Shown here: one piece after another, positions 16,735 to 25,002 of the stretch | How the letters are laid out: each line of letters opens with the position of its first letter | Numbering within the stretch: position 1 is the stretch's first letter | From: Streptomyces caeruleatus | GTDB lineage: Bacteria > Actinomycetota > Actinomycetes > Streptomycetales > Streptomycetaceae | Reading direction: 5' to 3' | Assembly (NCBI RefSeq): GCF_001514235.1 | Contig: NZ_KQ948941.1 | Location: 91,777 to 155,776, forward strand | DNA length: 64,000 nucleotides | Notes under the pieces: generated by a model | The model's database searches: none | Told to the model about the DNA's origin: nothing | What the model saw: the letters and a program-made list of their open reading frames with translations, nothing else | Made by a program: the position numbers and the translations under genes

Positions 16735-17367
16735 ATGGCTGGTACGCCGGTGCCGCGGGGTGCGGAGGGCGCGTGGCCGCGGGGTGCCCGCGCGAAGGCC
16801 GCGGCCAAGTTGATGCTGGGCTGGGTCGCGCTGCTGTGGCTGCTGGAAGTGGTCGACGTGGTCAGCGGACACGTCCTCGACGGCTTCGGCATCGTCCCGC
16901 GCACCCCGTCCGAGCTGGTGGACGTCGTCCCGGCGTCCTTCGTCCACTTCGGCTTCGCCCACGTCGCCGCGAACAGCGTGCCGCTGCTGGTCCTCGGCTT
17001 CCTCGCGGCCCTTGGGGGTATACGCCGGTTCGTCGTGGTCTGCGCCCTGATCATCGTCGCCGACGGCCTCGGGGTGTGGCTGATATCGCCGCCCGACACC
17101 AACACCGCGGGCGCCTCCGGCCTGGTCTTCGGCCTCTTCGGCTTCCTCCTGGTCACCGGCTTCGTGGAGCGCCGCCCGCTCGGCGTCCTGGCCGGCCTGC
17201 TGGTGGCCGCCGTCTGGGGCGGCTCCATACTGGCGGGCCTCGCCCCGACCCAGTCCGGCGTCAGCTGGCAGGGACATCTGGTGGGGCTGGTGGCGGGGGT
17301 CGCGGCGGCGTTCGTGCTGGGGCGCCGGGCATCCGGTCCGGCGCTCAGGGCCGGGGGCGGGCTTTAG
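16735..17367 (+). CDS. Rhomboid-family intramembrane serine protease
   Basis: 210 residues with about six membrane helices. Seen: the catalytic serine motif GASGLVFG (residues about 124-131), an upstream FVHFGFAHVAANS segment supplying the structural His/Asn, and SWQGHLVGLVAG carrying the catalytic histidine in the last helix. ATG at 16735 is preferred to an upstream Met because the intervening residues are Gly/Pro-rich and not family-like. It is inserted on the opposite strand within the menaquinone block; its substrate is unknown. Its end overlaps the convergent Uma2 gene by 23 bp. Confidence 0.85.
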   Translation: MAGTPVPRGAEGAWPRGARAKAAAKLMLGWVALLWLLEVVDVVSGHVLDGFGIVPRTPSELVDVVPASFVHFGFAHVAANSVPLLVLGFLAALGGIRRFVVVCALIIVADGLGVWLISPPDTNTAGASGLVFGLFGFLLVTGFVERRPLGVLAGLLVAAVWGGSILAGLAPTQSGVSWQGHLVGLVAGVAAAFVLGRRASGPALRAGGGL

Positions 17368-17920
17368 GGTCGACGGGGAGGCTCGCGGTGGGAACTGTCA
17401 GCTTGCCGAGCGGCGAGTCGGCGGTGAGGTCGGGGCCGTAGGGGATGGTGTCGCGGCCTCGGTAGCCGTCGGGGCCCGGGTTCCACATGGCGACGCAGTG
17501 GCCCTTGAGCGGGTCGAAGATCAGGTAGTTGGCGATGCCTTGAGCGGCGTACCGGCGAGGCTTGATCTCGTAGTCGCGGCGGCTGCTGCCTCGTGAGACG
17601 ACCTCGATGACCATCTCGATCAGGTCAGGCGCGTAGGAGATCTGGTTCTTCGCGACCTCCGCTGCCGGAATGACGGCCAGGTCAGGGCAGAACTCGTTCT
17701 CCTCGTCGAAGGGGAAGGCGACATCGCTCGTCACTCCCCAGCTGTCACCGACCTGCGGTTCGAGGGCGCTCCACACCCTGTGGATCGTCATCCCGTGATG
17801 CGGTGTGACGGGACTCGCCACCACGTCGCCCTCGACGATCTCCGTACGAAAGCCGGGGAACGCGTCCTCGAACCGGGCGAGTTGCGAGTGCAGTCGGTTC
17901 ATGGCCCGCACCGTAGTCAC
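17345..17920 (-). CDS. Uma2-family (DUF820) PD-(D/E)XK-like protein
   Basis: 191 residues. The fold is that of a restriction-type nuclease: FRTEIVEGDVVASP, then FCPDLAVIPA and IEMVIEVVSRGSSRRDYEIKPRRYA supply the acidic and lysine residues of the active site, followed by NYLIFDP. The family is greatly expanded in actinobacteria and cyanobacteria; a biological role is not settled. A GTG at 17920 overlaps the mqnP stop as GTGA, which favours coupled translation; an ATG six codons later is an alternative. Why it should be coupled to menaquinone genes is not evident. Confidence 0.8.
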   Translation of the reverse strand: MTTVRAMNRLHSQLARFEDAFPGFRTEIVEGDVVASPVTPHHGMTIHRVWSALEPQVGDSWGVTSDVAFPFDEENEFCPDLAVIPAAEVAKNQISYAPDLIEMVIEVVSRGSSRRDYEIKPRRYAAQGIANYLIFDPLKGHCVAMWNPGPDGYRGRDTIPYGPDLTADSPLGKLTVPTASLPVDPKARPRP

Positions 17921-18819
17921 ACGGTCAGACCTCGAACCAAGAGATCAAGCAGCGCACACACGAAGAGGGCAATCCCGATGAACCCGTTGACACTGAAGAA
18001 GGCCCTGTTCAGGCGCGACAGGTCATGAGGCCGCACGATCGAGTGCTCGTACCCGAACGCGCCGGCCACGATCAGCAGGCCCAGCCAGAAGAAGGAGCCC
18101 GCGTCCGTGGCGAGGGCGTACCAGACGAGCAGGGCCGTCGTGATCGCGTGGCAGACCCGCGCGCCCCAGATCGCGGCCGGGATGCCGAAGCGGGCCGGGA
18201 CCGACATGACGCCGGTCTCGCGGTCGGTGTCGACGTCCTGGCAGGCGTAGATCAGGTCGAAGCCGCCGATCCAGACGCCCACCGCGAGGCCGAGGATCAC
18301 CGCGTCCCAGGACCAGGACCCGGTGATCGCCAGCCAGCCGCCGACCGGGCCCATGGCCTGGGCGAGGCCCAGGATGGCCTGCGGGAAGTTCGTGAACCGT
18401 TTGCCGTAGGGGTAGACCACCATCGGGATCACCGCGATGGGGGCGAGGGCCAGGCACAGGGGGTTCAGCAGGGCCGCCGAGCCCAGGAAGACCACCAGGG
18501 CGATCAGGGCGCCCGTCCAGGCGTGCCGGACCGACATCGCGCCGGTCACCAGCTCGCGGTGGGCGGTGCGCGGGTTCCGTGCGTCGATCTCGCGGTCGAT
18601 GATCCGGTTGACCGCCATGGCGAAGGTCCGCAGGCCCACCATGCAGACGGTGACCAGCAGCAGCCGGCCCCAGTGGATGTTCCGGTCCAGCTGGAACATG
18701 GCCGTCAGCGCGGCGATGTACGCGAAGGGCAGCGCGAACACGGAGTGCTCGATCATCACAAGGCGCAGGAACGCCTTCGTACGTCCTGGCTGCGGGATCG
18801 CGGCGGAGGCGCTGCTCAC
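17917..18819 (-). CDS. mqnP: Menaquinone biosynthesis prenyltransferase MqnP (UbiA family)
   Basis: Integral membrane enzyme that attaches the polyprenyl chain to the naphthoate ring. Seen: eight or nine hydrophobic helices, first Asp-rich motif NRIIDREIDARNPRT, second motif YACQDVDTDRETGVMS, and the YPYGKRFTNFPQ loop. 300 residues, normal for UbiA/MqnP. GTG at 18819 overlaps the stop of the UbiD gene as GTGA, so both are translationally coupled. Confidence 0.93.
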   Translation of the reverse strand: MSSASAAIPQPGRTKAFLRLVMIEHSVFALPFAYIAALTAMFQLDRNIHWGRLLLVTVCMVGLRTFAMAVNRIIDREIDARNPRTAHRELVTGAMSVRHAWTGALIALVVFLGSAALLNPLCLALAPIAVIPMVVYPYGKRFTNFPQAILGLAQAMGPVGGWLAITGSWSWDAVILGLAVGVWIGGFDLIYACQDVDTDRETGVMSVPARFGIPAAIWGARVCHAITTALLVWYALATDAGSFFWLGLLIVAGAFGYEHSIVRPHDLSRLNRAFFSVNGFIGIALFVCALLDLLVRGLTV

Positions 18820-20273
18820 AGTCCGTACTCCTTCCACCGGCGGTCGACCTTCGCCGCCGTCTGAGGGTCGGACTCCACCATGTCGGGCCAGCCGCCGTCC
18901 CGGGTGTAGCCCTCCTCGGGCCACTTCTTCGTGGCGTCGATCCCCGCCTTGCCACCCCAGAACTGCTGGTAGGAGGCGTGGTCGAGGTGGTCGACGGGGC
19001 CCTCGACCACGGTCAGGTCGCGGGCGTAGTCCGTGTTGCCGAGCGCCCGCCAGGCGACCTCGTGCAGATCGTGGACATCGCAGTCGGAGTCGACGACCAC
19101 GATCAGCTTGGTCAGGGACATCATGTGGGCGCCCCAGATCGCGTGCATCGTCTTCTGGGCGTGCTTGGGGTACTTCTTGTCGATCGAGACGATCGCGCAG
19201 TTGTGGAAGCCGCCGGCCTCGGGCAGGTGGTAGTCCACGATGTCCGGGACGATGATCTTCAGCAGCGGGAGGAAGAAGCGTTCCGTCGCACGGCCCAGCG
19301 GTCCGTCCTCCGTCGGGGGCCGGCCCACGACGATCGACTGGAGCAGCGGGCGACGGCGCATCGTCACGCAGTCGATCTTCAGCGCCGGGAACGGCTCCTG
19401 CGGCGTGTAGAAGCCGGTGTGGTCGCCGAACGGCCCCTCCGGCAGCATCTCCCCCGGCTCCAGCCACCCCTCCAGCACGACCTCCGCCTGCGCCGGCACC
19501 TGGAGCGGAACGGTCTTGCAGTCCACCATCTCGATCCGCTTGCCCGAGACGAACCCCGCGAACAGGTACTCGTCGATGTCACCGGGAAGCGGCGCCGTCG
19601 AGGCGTACGTCACGGCGGGCGGGCACCCGAAGGCGATGGCGACCGGCAGCCGCTCCCCCCGCCGCGCCGCCACCTGGTAGTGGTTGCGGCTGTCCTTGTG
19701 GATCTGCCAGTGCATGCCGATGGTGCGCTTGTCGTGGCGCTGGAGGCGGTACAGGCCGAGATTCCGTACGCCGGACTCCGGGTCCTTGGTGTGGGTGAGA
19801 CCCAGGTTGAAGAAGGAGCCGCCGTCCTTGGGCCAGGTGAACAGGGCCGGCAGCCTGTCGAGGTCGACCTCGTCGCCGTGCAGCACGACCTCCTGCACCG
19901 GCGCGCCCGCCGACTTCACCTTCTTCGGCGGTACGTGCGTCATCGCGCCGAGCTTGCCGAAGGCCTCGCGGACGCCGACGAAGCCGTGCGGCAGCTCGGG
20001 CTTGAGCAGGCCGCCGATCTTGTCGGAGATGTCGCCGTACGACTTCAGGCCGAGGGCCTTGAGCAGGCGCCGGTCGGTGCCGAAGACGTTCATCGCGAGG
20101 GGCATCGAGGAGCCCTTCACGTTCTCGAAGAGCAGCGCCGGACCGCCGGACTTCTGGACCCGGTCGACGATCTCCCCGACCTCCAGATACGGATCGACCT
20201 CAGCCTTGACGCGCTTGAGGTCTCCTTCGCGCTCCAGTGCCCTGAGCAGGGAACGAAGATCGTCGTAAGCCAT
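18816..20273 (-). CDS. ubiD: Menaquinone biosynthesis decarboxylase (UbiD family, MqnL-like)
   Basis: prFMN-dependent decarboxylase acting on the (prenylated) naphthoate. Seen: AYDDLRSLLRALEREGDLKRV start, NVFGTDRRLLKALG, GMHWQIHKDSRNHY metal/substrate region, CPPAVTYASTAPLPGDIDEYLFAG, and EGPFGDHTGFYTP which carries the catalytic acid. 485 residues, normal. ATG at 20273 begins the family consensus exactly. It leads a coupled ubiD-mqnP-uma2 transcript; ubiX provides its cofactor. A GC hairpin lies 40 bp upstream between this gene and the divergent PLD-domain gene. Confidence 0.93.
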   Translation of the reverse strand: MAYDDLRSLLRALEREGDLKRVKAEVDPYLEVGEIVDRVQKSGGPALLFENVKGSSMPLAMNVFGTDRRLLKALGLKSYGDISDKIGGLLKPELPHGFVGVREAFGKLGAMTHVPPKKVKSAGAPVQEVVLHGDEVDLDRLPALFTWPKDGGSFFNLGLTHTKDPESGVRNLGLYRLQRHDKRTIGMHWQIHKDSRNHYQVAARRGERLPVAIAFGCPPAVTYASTAPLPGDIDEYLFAGFVSGKRIEMVDCKTVPLQVPAQAEVVLEGWLEPGEMLPEGPFGDHTGFYTPQEPFPALKIDCVTMRRRPLLQSIVVGRPPTEDGPLGRATERFFLPLLKIIVPDIVDYHLPEAGGFHNCAIVSIDKKYPKHAQKTMHAIWGAHMMSLTKLIVVVDSDCDVHDLHEVAWRALGNTDYARDLTVVEGPVDHLDHASYQQFWGGKAGIDATKKWPEEGYTRDGGWPDMVESDPQTAAKVDRRWKEYGL

Positions 20274-20312
20274 GGGGTCAAGTATCCCCGAGCGGCTACT
20301 CTGGCCCTGAAC

Positions 20313-20331
20313 CCGGGGGCCGCGCCCCCGG
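20313..20331. terminator. GC-rich hairpin between ubiD and the PLDc_N gene
   Basis: CCGGGGGC-CGC-GCCCCCGG is a perfect 8-bp stem with a 3-nt loop. It lies between two divergent starts, an unusual site for a terminator, so it may instead shape a 5' leader or insulate the promoters. There is no T-tract. Confidence 0.4.
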
Positions 20332-20361
20332 CCCCGACGACCGTTTCGCTGGAGAGGGCCC

Positions 20362-20694
20362 ATGCTCCGGGTGCTGATGTTCCTCGTACCACTGGCGCTG
20401 AGCGTGTACGCGTTCATCGACTGCATCAGCACGAAGGAGGACGACATCCGCCACATGCCCAAGCCGCTCTGGGCGATCCTCGTCCTGGTGTTCCCCCTCG
20501 TCGGCTCGATCTCCTGGCTCATCGCGGGCAAGAAGCGCAGCCCGGCCGCCGAGGGCTGGTCCGGCGTGCGGGACCGTCAGCGCGAGCGTCGGCAGTGGGT
20601 GGCCCCCGACGACAACCCCGAGTTCCTGAAGTCCCTGGACGAGGACGACGACGACAAGAAGAACGGTGACGGCCCCAAGCGCGACGAACCCTGA
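20362..20694 (+). CDS. PLDc_N-domain small membrane protein
   Basis: 110 residues. Two membrane helices (VLMFLVPLALSVYAFIDCI and PLWAILVLVFPLVGSISWLIAG) with the connecting H-x-P-K-x-L-W segment match the PLDc_N domain found alone or ahead of cardiolipin synthases; no phospholipase HKD motif is present. The tail is charged, with an Asp/Lys cluster near the end. Function unknown. GAGAGG lies about eight bases before the ATG. Confidence 0.82.
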   Translation: MLRVLMFLVPLALSVYAFIDCISTKEDDIRHMPKPLWAILVLVFPLVGSISWLIAGKKRSPAAEGWSGVRDRQRERRQWVAPDDNPEFLKSLDEDDDDKKNGDGPKRDEP

Positions 20695-20854
20695 GAGCCT
20701 CGCGCGGCCTCGCCTCTGCCTCAACTCTCCACGACTGCCTCACAGTTGACTCCGGTTACTCGCTTGCACCGACGCCACTTCGAGTAGTTAATGACCATCA
20801 GGCAGTAATCGGCGTCAGTGATGGGCCATCCGCGCCCATACCTCAGGGGGACCG

Positions 20855-21460
20855 ATGGAGAGAACCGAACCGCCCGGACACCATGACATACCGTCACCGC
20901 CCGCGTTTCCGCCCCGCGCGGCGACCGCCGTCGACCTGCGGGTCGGCAAGCGGCTGCTGTGGGTCGACGGGGCCGCGTATCCGCTGGAGAACGTCACGCG
21001 CGTGTACACGTACACGCTCACGCCCCGGCGCAAGGAAGCCACCCTGCTCTTCGTGAAGCGCGTGGGGATCATCCTGTCGGTGGCGTTCGCCCTGACGATC
21101 CTCGGCGGTCTCACGAGCATCGCCAACGAGGGCGCGGGCGGCACGATCCTCACGTTCGTCTGGCTGGGCGCGCTGGCCGCGCTGGCCTTCAGCATCGTGG
21201 AGCTGGTGTCCGTCCTCACGGCGTCCTCGCAGTACGTCCTGGCCGTCGAGACGTCCGGCCCGTCGATCGCCATGGTCACGAGCGCCGACCCGCGCCAACT
21301 GGACCAGCTCGTCGGCTCGATCGTGCAGGCGATCGAGAACCCCGAGGTGGAGTTCCAGGTCAGGGTGGACCGGCTCATGGTCAACCCACGTAACTACTAC
21401 TTCGGAGACAACGTCAACATGTACGGCGGCACGGGCAACGTGGGGGTGGCGCACGGGTGA
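20855..21460 (+). CDS. DUF6232-type membrane protein with C-terminal NYYFGD motif
   Basis: 201 residues: Pro-rich N-terminus, a PH-like small beta region (DLRVGKRLLWVDGAAYPLENVTRVYTY), two membrane helices (about residues 70-92 and 102-125), a second soluble part ending in VRVDRLMV, then a C-terminal motif NYYFGDNVNMYGGTGNVG at about residues 180-197. The same motif opens the next protein. The gene stop overlaps that protein's GTG start as GTGA. DUF6232 has no assigned activity. The end position of the motif and the pairing with the neighbour resemble bacterial prion-like signalling motif pairs; that is inference. Confidence 0.75.
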   Translation: MERTEPPGHHDIPSPPAFPPRAATAVDLRVGKRLLWVDGAAYPLENVTRVYTYTLTPRRKEATLLFVKRVGIILSVAFALTILGGLTSIANEGAGGTILTFVWLGALAALAFSIVELVSVLTASSQYVLAVETSGPSIAMVTSADPRQLDQLVGSIVQAIENPEVEFQVRVDRLMVNPRNYYFGDNVNMYGGTGNVGVAHG

Positions 21461-21525
21461 GCGGCGACAACTACTACTTCGGCGACAGCGTGACCATGCA
21501 CGGCGGCCGGGACAACGTCGGCATC
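21392..21525 (+). repeat. Duplicated 57-bp coding motif shared by two adjacent genes
   Basis: 21392-21448 codes the C-terminal motif of the DUF6232 protein and 21469-21525 the N-terminal motif of the following small protein. By my count 45 of 57 bases agree and 14 of 19 residues match or are conservative (NYYFGD.V.M.GG..NVG). Copies are 77 bp apart and separated by the stop/start overlap. Confidence 0.85.
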
Positions 21526-21816
21526 GACAAGCGGCAGATGGTGTCCGACGACGCGTCGGCGGCGTCCGCCGAGATGCTGGCGGCGGTCCAGGAACTGCTG
21601 CGGCTCGTCGAGGAGCTGCGCACCCGGGTGCCCGCCGCCAGCGCCCGGACCATCGAGGACTCCGTGCCGGCCCTCAGCCCCGACACCGCGGCGCAACCGC
21701 AGGACCGGCACCGCGCCCTGATGGCCATCGCGGGCATCGCCGCGACGGTGGGCGCGGTGGGGCAGCCGGTGCTGGAGGCGGTCAACCGGGTCCTCGGGCT
21801 GCTCGGCGGTCAGTAG
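21457..21816 (+). CDS. Small protein with N-terminal NYYFGD motif and C-terminal helices
   Basis: 119 residues, no family recognised. Seen: motif NYYFGDSVTMHGGRDNVG at residues 5-22, then an acidic/Ala-rich predicted helix (SAEMLAAVQELLRLVEELRTRV) with heptad-like leucines, an Asp/Pro/Gln spacer and a C-terminal hydrophobic stretch (ALMAIAGIAATVGAVGQPVLEAVNRVLGLL) that may insert in or contact membrane. GTG at 21457 overlaps the DUF6232 stop. The motif it shares with its partner suggests that the two proteins assemble through like-with-like stacking; this is not shown by the sequence alone. Confidence 0.7.
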   Translation: MSGDNYYFGDSVTMHGGRDNVGIDKRQMVSDDASAASAEMLAAVQELLRLVEELRTRVPAASARTIEDSVPALSPDTAAQPQDRHRALMAIAGIAATVGAVGQPVLEAVNRVLGLLGGQ

Positions 21817-21946
21817 TCAGCAGGCCTCCCCTCCGGTCCGGCAGCCGCTCCGTGGGTGACGCTCCGTCGTTGAAGCACGTCGGGCGTGCGGCGTGGGTAC
21901 ATTCCGCACATTGGCCTCGTGTTCCGAGCACAGGAGAGTCGTGAGG

Positions 21947-22405
21947 ATGGAGCTCTTGGATCAGGCGACGGCCCGTGCCTGGCTGGCCACCGCCGTCACC
22001 GAGGCCCGGGCCGGGCTCGCCGAGGGCGGCATCCCGATCGGCGCCGCGCTGTACGGGGCCGACGGGACGCTGCTGGGGCGCGGCCGCAATCGGCGCGTCC
22101 AGGACGGGGACCCGTCGCTGCACGCGGAGACGGCGGCGTTCCGGGCGGCGGGGCGGCGGCGGTCGTACCGCGGCACGACCATGGTGACCACGCTCTCGCC
22201 CTGCTGGTACTGCTCGGGACTGATCCGGCAGTTCGGCATCTCCCGGGTGGTGATCGGCGAGGCGGTCACCTTCACCGGCGGGCACGACTGGCTGGCCGAG
22301 CACGGCGTGGAGGTCGTGCTCCTCGACGATCCCGGCTGCGTCGGGCTGATGCGCGGCTTCACCAAGGACCACCCCGACCTGTGGAACGAGGACATCGGTG
22401 AGTGA
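21947..22405 (+). CDS. Cytosine deaminase, fungal (FCY1-like) zinc type
   Basis: Deaminates cytosine to uracil. Seen: zinc and proton-shuttle motif HAETAAF near residue 62, the cysteine motif SPCWYCSG near residue 88, and a C-terminal HPDLWNEDIGE that strongly resembles the WxEDIGE tail of fungal cytosine deaminases. About 152 residues. ATG at 21947 has AGGAG ten bases upstream; a GTG at 21941 with a shorter spacing is an alternative. Its stop overlaps the start of the 2-oxoglutarate oxygenase by 8 nt, so the two are made together. Other nucleobase or pterin substrates cannot be excluded. Confidence 0.83.
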   Translation: MELLDQATARAWLATAVTEARAGLAEGGIPIGAALYGADGTLLGRGRNRRVQDGDPSLHAETAAFRAAGRRRSYRGTTMVTTLSPCWYCSGLIRQFGISRVVIGEAVTFTGGHDWLAEHGVEVVLLDDPGCVGLMRGFTKDHPDLWNEDIGE

Positions 22406-23438
22406 CCACCTCAGCACCAGCCAGACGCCCGGCACCCTTCGGACGCCCGGCAGCGCTCAGACACCCGGCAGCAGTCAGATCCCCCGGATCCCCACGATCG
22501 ACCTGCGCCCCTGGCTCGACGGCGACACCGAAACCCGCCGGGCCATCGCCCGCACCGTCGACGAGGCCCTCCAGACCGCCGGATTCCTCCTGGTCACCGG
22601 GCACGGCGTGGACCCGGCCCTGCGCGCCCGCATCCGCGCGGCGGCCCGCGCCTTCTTCACGCTCCCCGTCGAGGTCAAGCAGGCGTACGCGGCGAAGGTC
22701 GGCGGCCGCGGCTGGCTCGGCCCCGGCGCGGAGGCCAACGGGTACGCGGAGGGCACCGAGACCCCGCCGGACCTGAAGGAGTCGCTCACCTTCGCCACGC
22801 ACGAGCCCTTCGACGACCCGGTGATCAACGCCGAGTGGTACGCGCCGAACGTCTGGCCGGCGGAGACACCCGAACTGCGGTCGCTGTGCGAGGAGTACCT
22901 GGCACGGATGGCCGAGCTGGAGAACCAGCTGCTCTCCCTGCTCGGCGAGGCCCTCGGCCTCGAACCCGACTTCTTCGCCCGGCACATGGACCGTCCGACG
23001 TACGGCTTCAACATCAACTGGTACCCGGGGACGGCGGTGATCGGCACCCCGGAGCCCGGCCAGTTCCGCATCGGGCCGCACACCGACTTCGGCACCGTGA
23101 CGATCCTCGACCGGCAGGCCGGCAAGGGCGGGCTGCAGGTCTACACGGACGACGGCGGGTGGGAGGACGCGCCCTTCAACCCGGAGGCGTTCACCATCAA
23201 CATCGGGGACCTGATGGCCCGTTGGACCGGTGACCGGTGGCGGTCGGGGCGGCACCGGGTGCTGCCGCCGCCCGCGGACGCGCCGGCCGAGGAGCTGATG
23301 TCCCTCGTCTACTTCGGCGAGTGCACGCCCGGCACGCTCGTGGAGTCCGTGCCGGCTCCGGTGGGGCGGGTGGCGTACGAGCCGGTCGACTCGCATGTGT
23401 ATCTGCGGGAGAAGCTGGACTCGATCACCGTGGACTGA
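22398..23438 (+). CDS. 2-oxoglutarate/Fe(II) oxygenase of the isopenicillin N synthase family
   Basis: 346 residues. Seen: N-terminal DIOX_N region (IPTIDLRPWL ... GFLLVTGHGVDPAL), iron ligands H and D in IGPHTDFGTVTIL near residue 236, third ligand H in RSGRHRVLPPP near residue 288 and the 2-oxoglutarate-binding Arg of that same segment. The first 30 residues are a Thr/Pro/Gly/Ser-rich tail with QTPGS repeats. GTG at 22398 has GAGG six bases upstream and overlaps the cytosine deaminase gene. Family members include plant-type hydroxylases and thymine hydroxylase, so action on a pyrimidine is conceivable. Substrate unknown. Confidence 0.85.
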   Translation: MSDHLSTSQTPGTLRTPGSAQTPGSSQIPRIPTIDLRPWLDGDTETRRAIARTVDEALQTAGFLLVTGHGVDPALRARIRAAARAFFTLPVEVKQAYAAKVGGRGWLGPGAEANGYAEGTETPPDLKESLTFATHEPFDDPVINAEWYAPNVWPAETPELRSLCEEYLARMAELENQLLSLLGEALGLEPDFFARHMDRPTYGFNINWYPGTAVIGTPEPGQFRIGPHTDFGTVTILDRQAGKGGLQVYTDDGGWEDAPFNPEAFTINIGDLMARWTGDRWRSGRHRVLPPPADAPAEELMSLVYFGECTPGTLVESVPAPVGRVAYEPVDSHVYLREKLDSITVD

Positions 23439-23835
23439 CCTCTTCGAGTACGCCGATCAGCCGCTCGAAGCGCGCCCGCCACCGGGGCTCCGACTCCTCC
23501 TCGCCCTGGAACTCGTGGGTGAAGCGCAGCACGCTGCCCTCGTCCCCGTCCCGCTCCAGATGGAACCTGAGCCGGCCGCCGGCCTCCACCGTGTACTCGG
23601 CGACCCGCTCCACGTCCCACGCGGTGATCGAACCCGACCCGATGTCACGCAACGTGACCGCGCCGCCGAGCCGGGGTTCCAGGACGTCGGCGGCCGTGAA
23701 CCAGGACGCGAGCCCCTCCGGGGTGGTCAGCGCGGGCCAGACGGTCTCCATGGCCTGGGGAAGCCGCACGAGAAAGTGCAGGATGTGCGTGTTTCCGTGG
23801 GTCTGGCTGATGCCCTGTTCCACCGAACCGGTCAT
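23425..23835 (-). CDS. SRPBCC/START-like (AHSA1-type) domain protein
   Basis: 136 residues with the START-like pattern: LPQAMETVWPALTTPEGLASWFTAADVLEPRLGG, a VERVAEYTVEAGGRLRFHLE strand region and a C-terminal helix RWRARFERLIGVLEEV. These domains bind hydrophobic ligands or act as Hsp90 co-chaperone modules; no active site can be named. The gene converges on the oxygenase gene, with 14 bp of overlap. Confidence 0.82.
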   Translation of the reverse strand: MTGSVEQGISQTHGNTHILHFLVRLPQAMETVWPALTTPEGLASWFTAADVLEPRLGGAVTLRDIGSGSITAWDVERVAEYTVEAGGRLRFHLERDGDEGSVLRFTHEFQGEEESEPRWRARFERLIGVLEEVSPR

Positions 23836-23892
23836 GACACCAGCCTGACCCCGCGGGGCGCGAGACGCACCCCGCTCCGGGCGCCCCCGGAC

Positions 23893-25002
23893 TCACACCC
23901 CGGCGTAGGAGTGCTTGCCGGAGACGAAGATGTTGACGCCGTAGTAGTTGAAGAGCCAGCAGCCGAAGGCGATCAGGGCCAGGTAGGCGGCCTTGCGGCC
24001 CTTCCAGCCGGCCGTGGCGCGGGCGTGCAGGTAGCAGGCGTAGGCGACCCAGGTGATGAAGGACCAGGTCTCCTTGGGGTCCCAGCCCCAGTAGCGGCCC
24101 CAGGCGTCGCCCGCCCAGATGGCGCCCGCGATGATCGTGAACGTCCACAGCGGGAAGACGGCGGCGTTGACGCGGTAGGAGAACTTGTCCAGGGACGCCG
24201 AGGCGGGCAGCCGGTCCAGGACGGAGTTCGCGAAACGGCCCGGGGTGCCGCCGTTCGCCAGCTTGTTCTCGTAGGACTCCTTGAAGAGGTAGAGCAGCGT
24301 GGAGACGGCGCCCACGTAGAAGACCGCGCCGCAGAAGATCGCGGTCGAGACGTGGATGTACAGCCAGTACGAGTGAAGAGCGGGAACCAACTGGTCGCTC
24401 GCGGTGTACAAGACAGTGACGGCGAGGCCGAGATCGAGGAGGACCGTGGTGATCAGGAACAGCCCGAGCCAGCGCACGTTCTTCTTCAGCGCGAGCAGGG
24501 AGAGGTACACACCGACGGCGACCGTGGAGAAGGTGATGTTGAACTCGTACATGTTGCCCCACGGCGCCCGCTCCACCGACAGAGCCCGTGTGAGCACACC
24601 ACCGAACTCGACCAGGAAGGCGAGGACGGTGAGGGAGATGGCGATACGCCCGTAGAGGTCGCCCTGCGCGTCCCCGCCGTGCGCCCCGGGCCCGTCCGGC
24701 ACGTCCCGCTGGCCGGCCGCGGCCCGCACGACGACCGTCGGCCGCTCCAGTACGGCGGTGGAGCCGCCCTTCTTCACGGTGACGGCGGGCGGGTCGGCCT
24801 TCCCGCCCGTCCCGGCCTTCGCCGGGGTGAGCGCGGCGGCCGTGCGGCCGACCTTGCTGCGGCTGCCGAGGAGCCATTCGGCGATGTACGCGAAGAAGGC
24901 CAGGGTGTAGACGGCCATCGACGAGTAGATCAGCGTGTTGCTGATGTTCGCGAGGTTTTCGTTGGTGGCGGCGGCCAACTCGGTCGCGGCGGCGAGAGTC
25001 AC
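23893..25002 (-). CDS. ccsB: Cytochrome c biogenesis protein CcsB/ResC
   Basis: Membrane haem-handling subunit of system II cytochrome c maturation. Seen: about eight membrane segments, a cytoplasmic loop with Pro/Lys, and the haem-binding WWD-like motif WGRYWGWDPKETWS near residue 297, flanked by conserved histidines (HVSTA, and HARATAGW near the end). 369 residues. GTG at 25002 overlaps the resB stop as GTGA. It acts with the ResB protein to move reduced haem outward and attach it to apocytochrome CXXCH sites. Confidence 0.94.
   Translation of the reverse strand: MTLAAATELAAATNENLANISNTLIYSSMAVYTLAFFAYIAEWLLGSRSKVGRTAAALTPAKAGTGGKADPPAVTVKKGGSTAVLERPTVVVRAAAGQRDVPDGPGAHGGDAQGDLYGRIAISLTVLAFLVEFGGVLTRALSVERAPWGNMYEFNITFSTVAVGVYLSLLALKKNVRWLGLFLITTVLLDLGLAVTVLYTASDQLVPALHSYWLYIHVSTAIFCGAVFYVGAVSTLLYLFKESYENKLANGGTPGRFANSVLDRLPASASLDKFSYRVNAAVFPLWTFTIIAGAIWAGDAWGRYWGWDPKETWSFITWVAYACYLHARATAGWKGRKAAYLALIAFGCWLFNYYGVNIFVSGKHSYAGV

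Noticed and set aside
20313..20331. Riboswitch or attenuator upstream of ubiD
   Set aside because: Only a single short hairpin is seen, with no conserved aptamer features.
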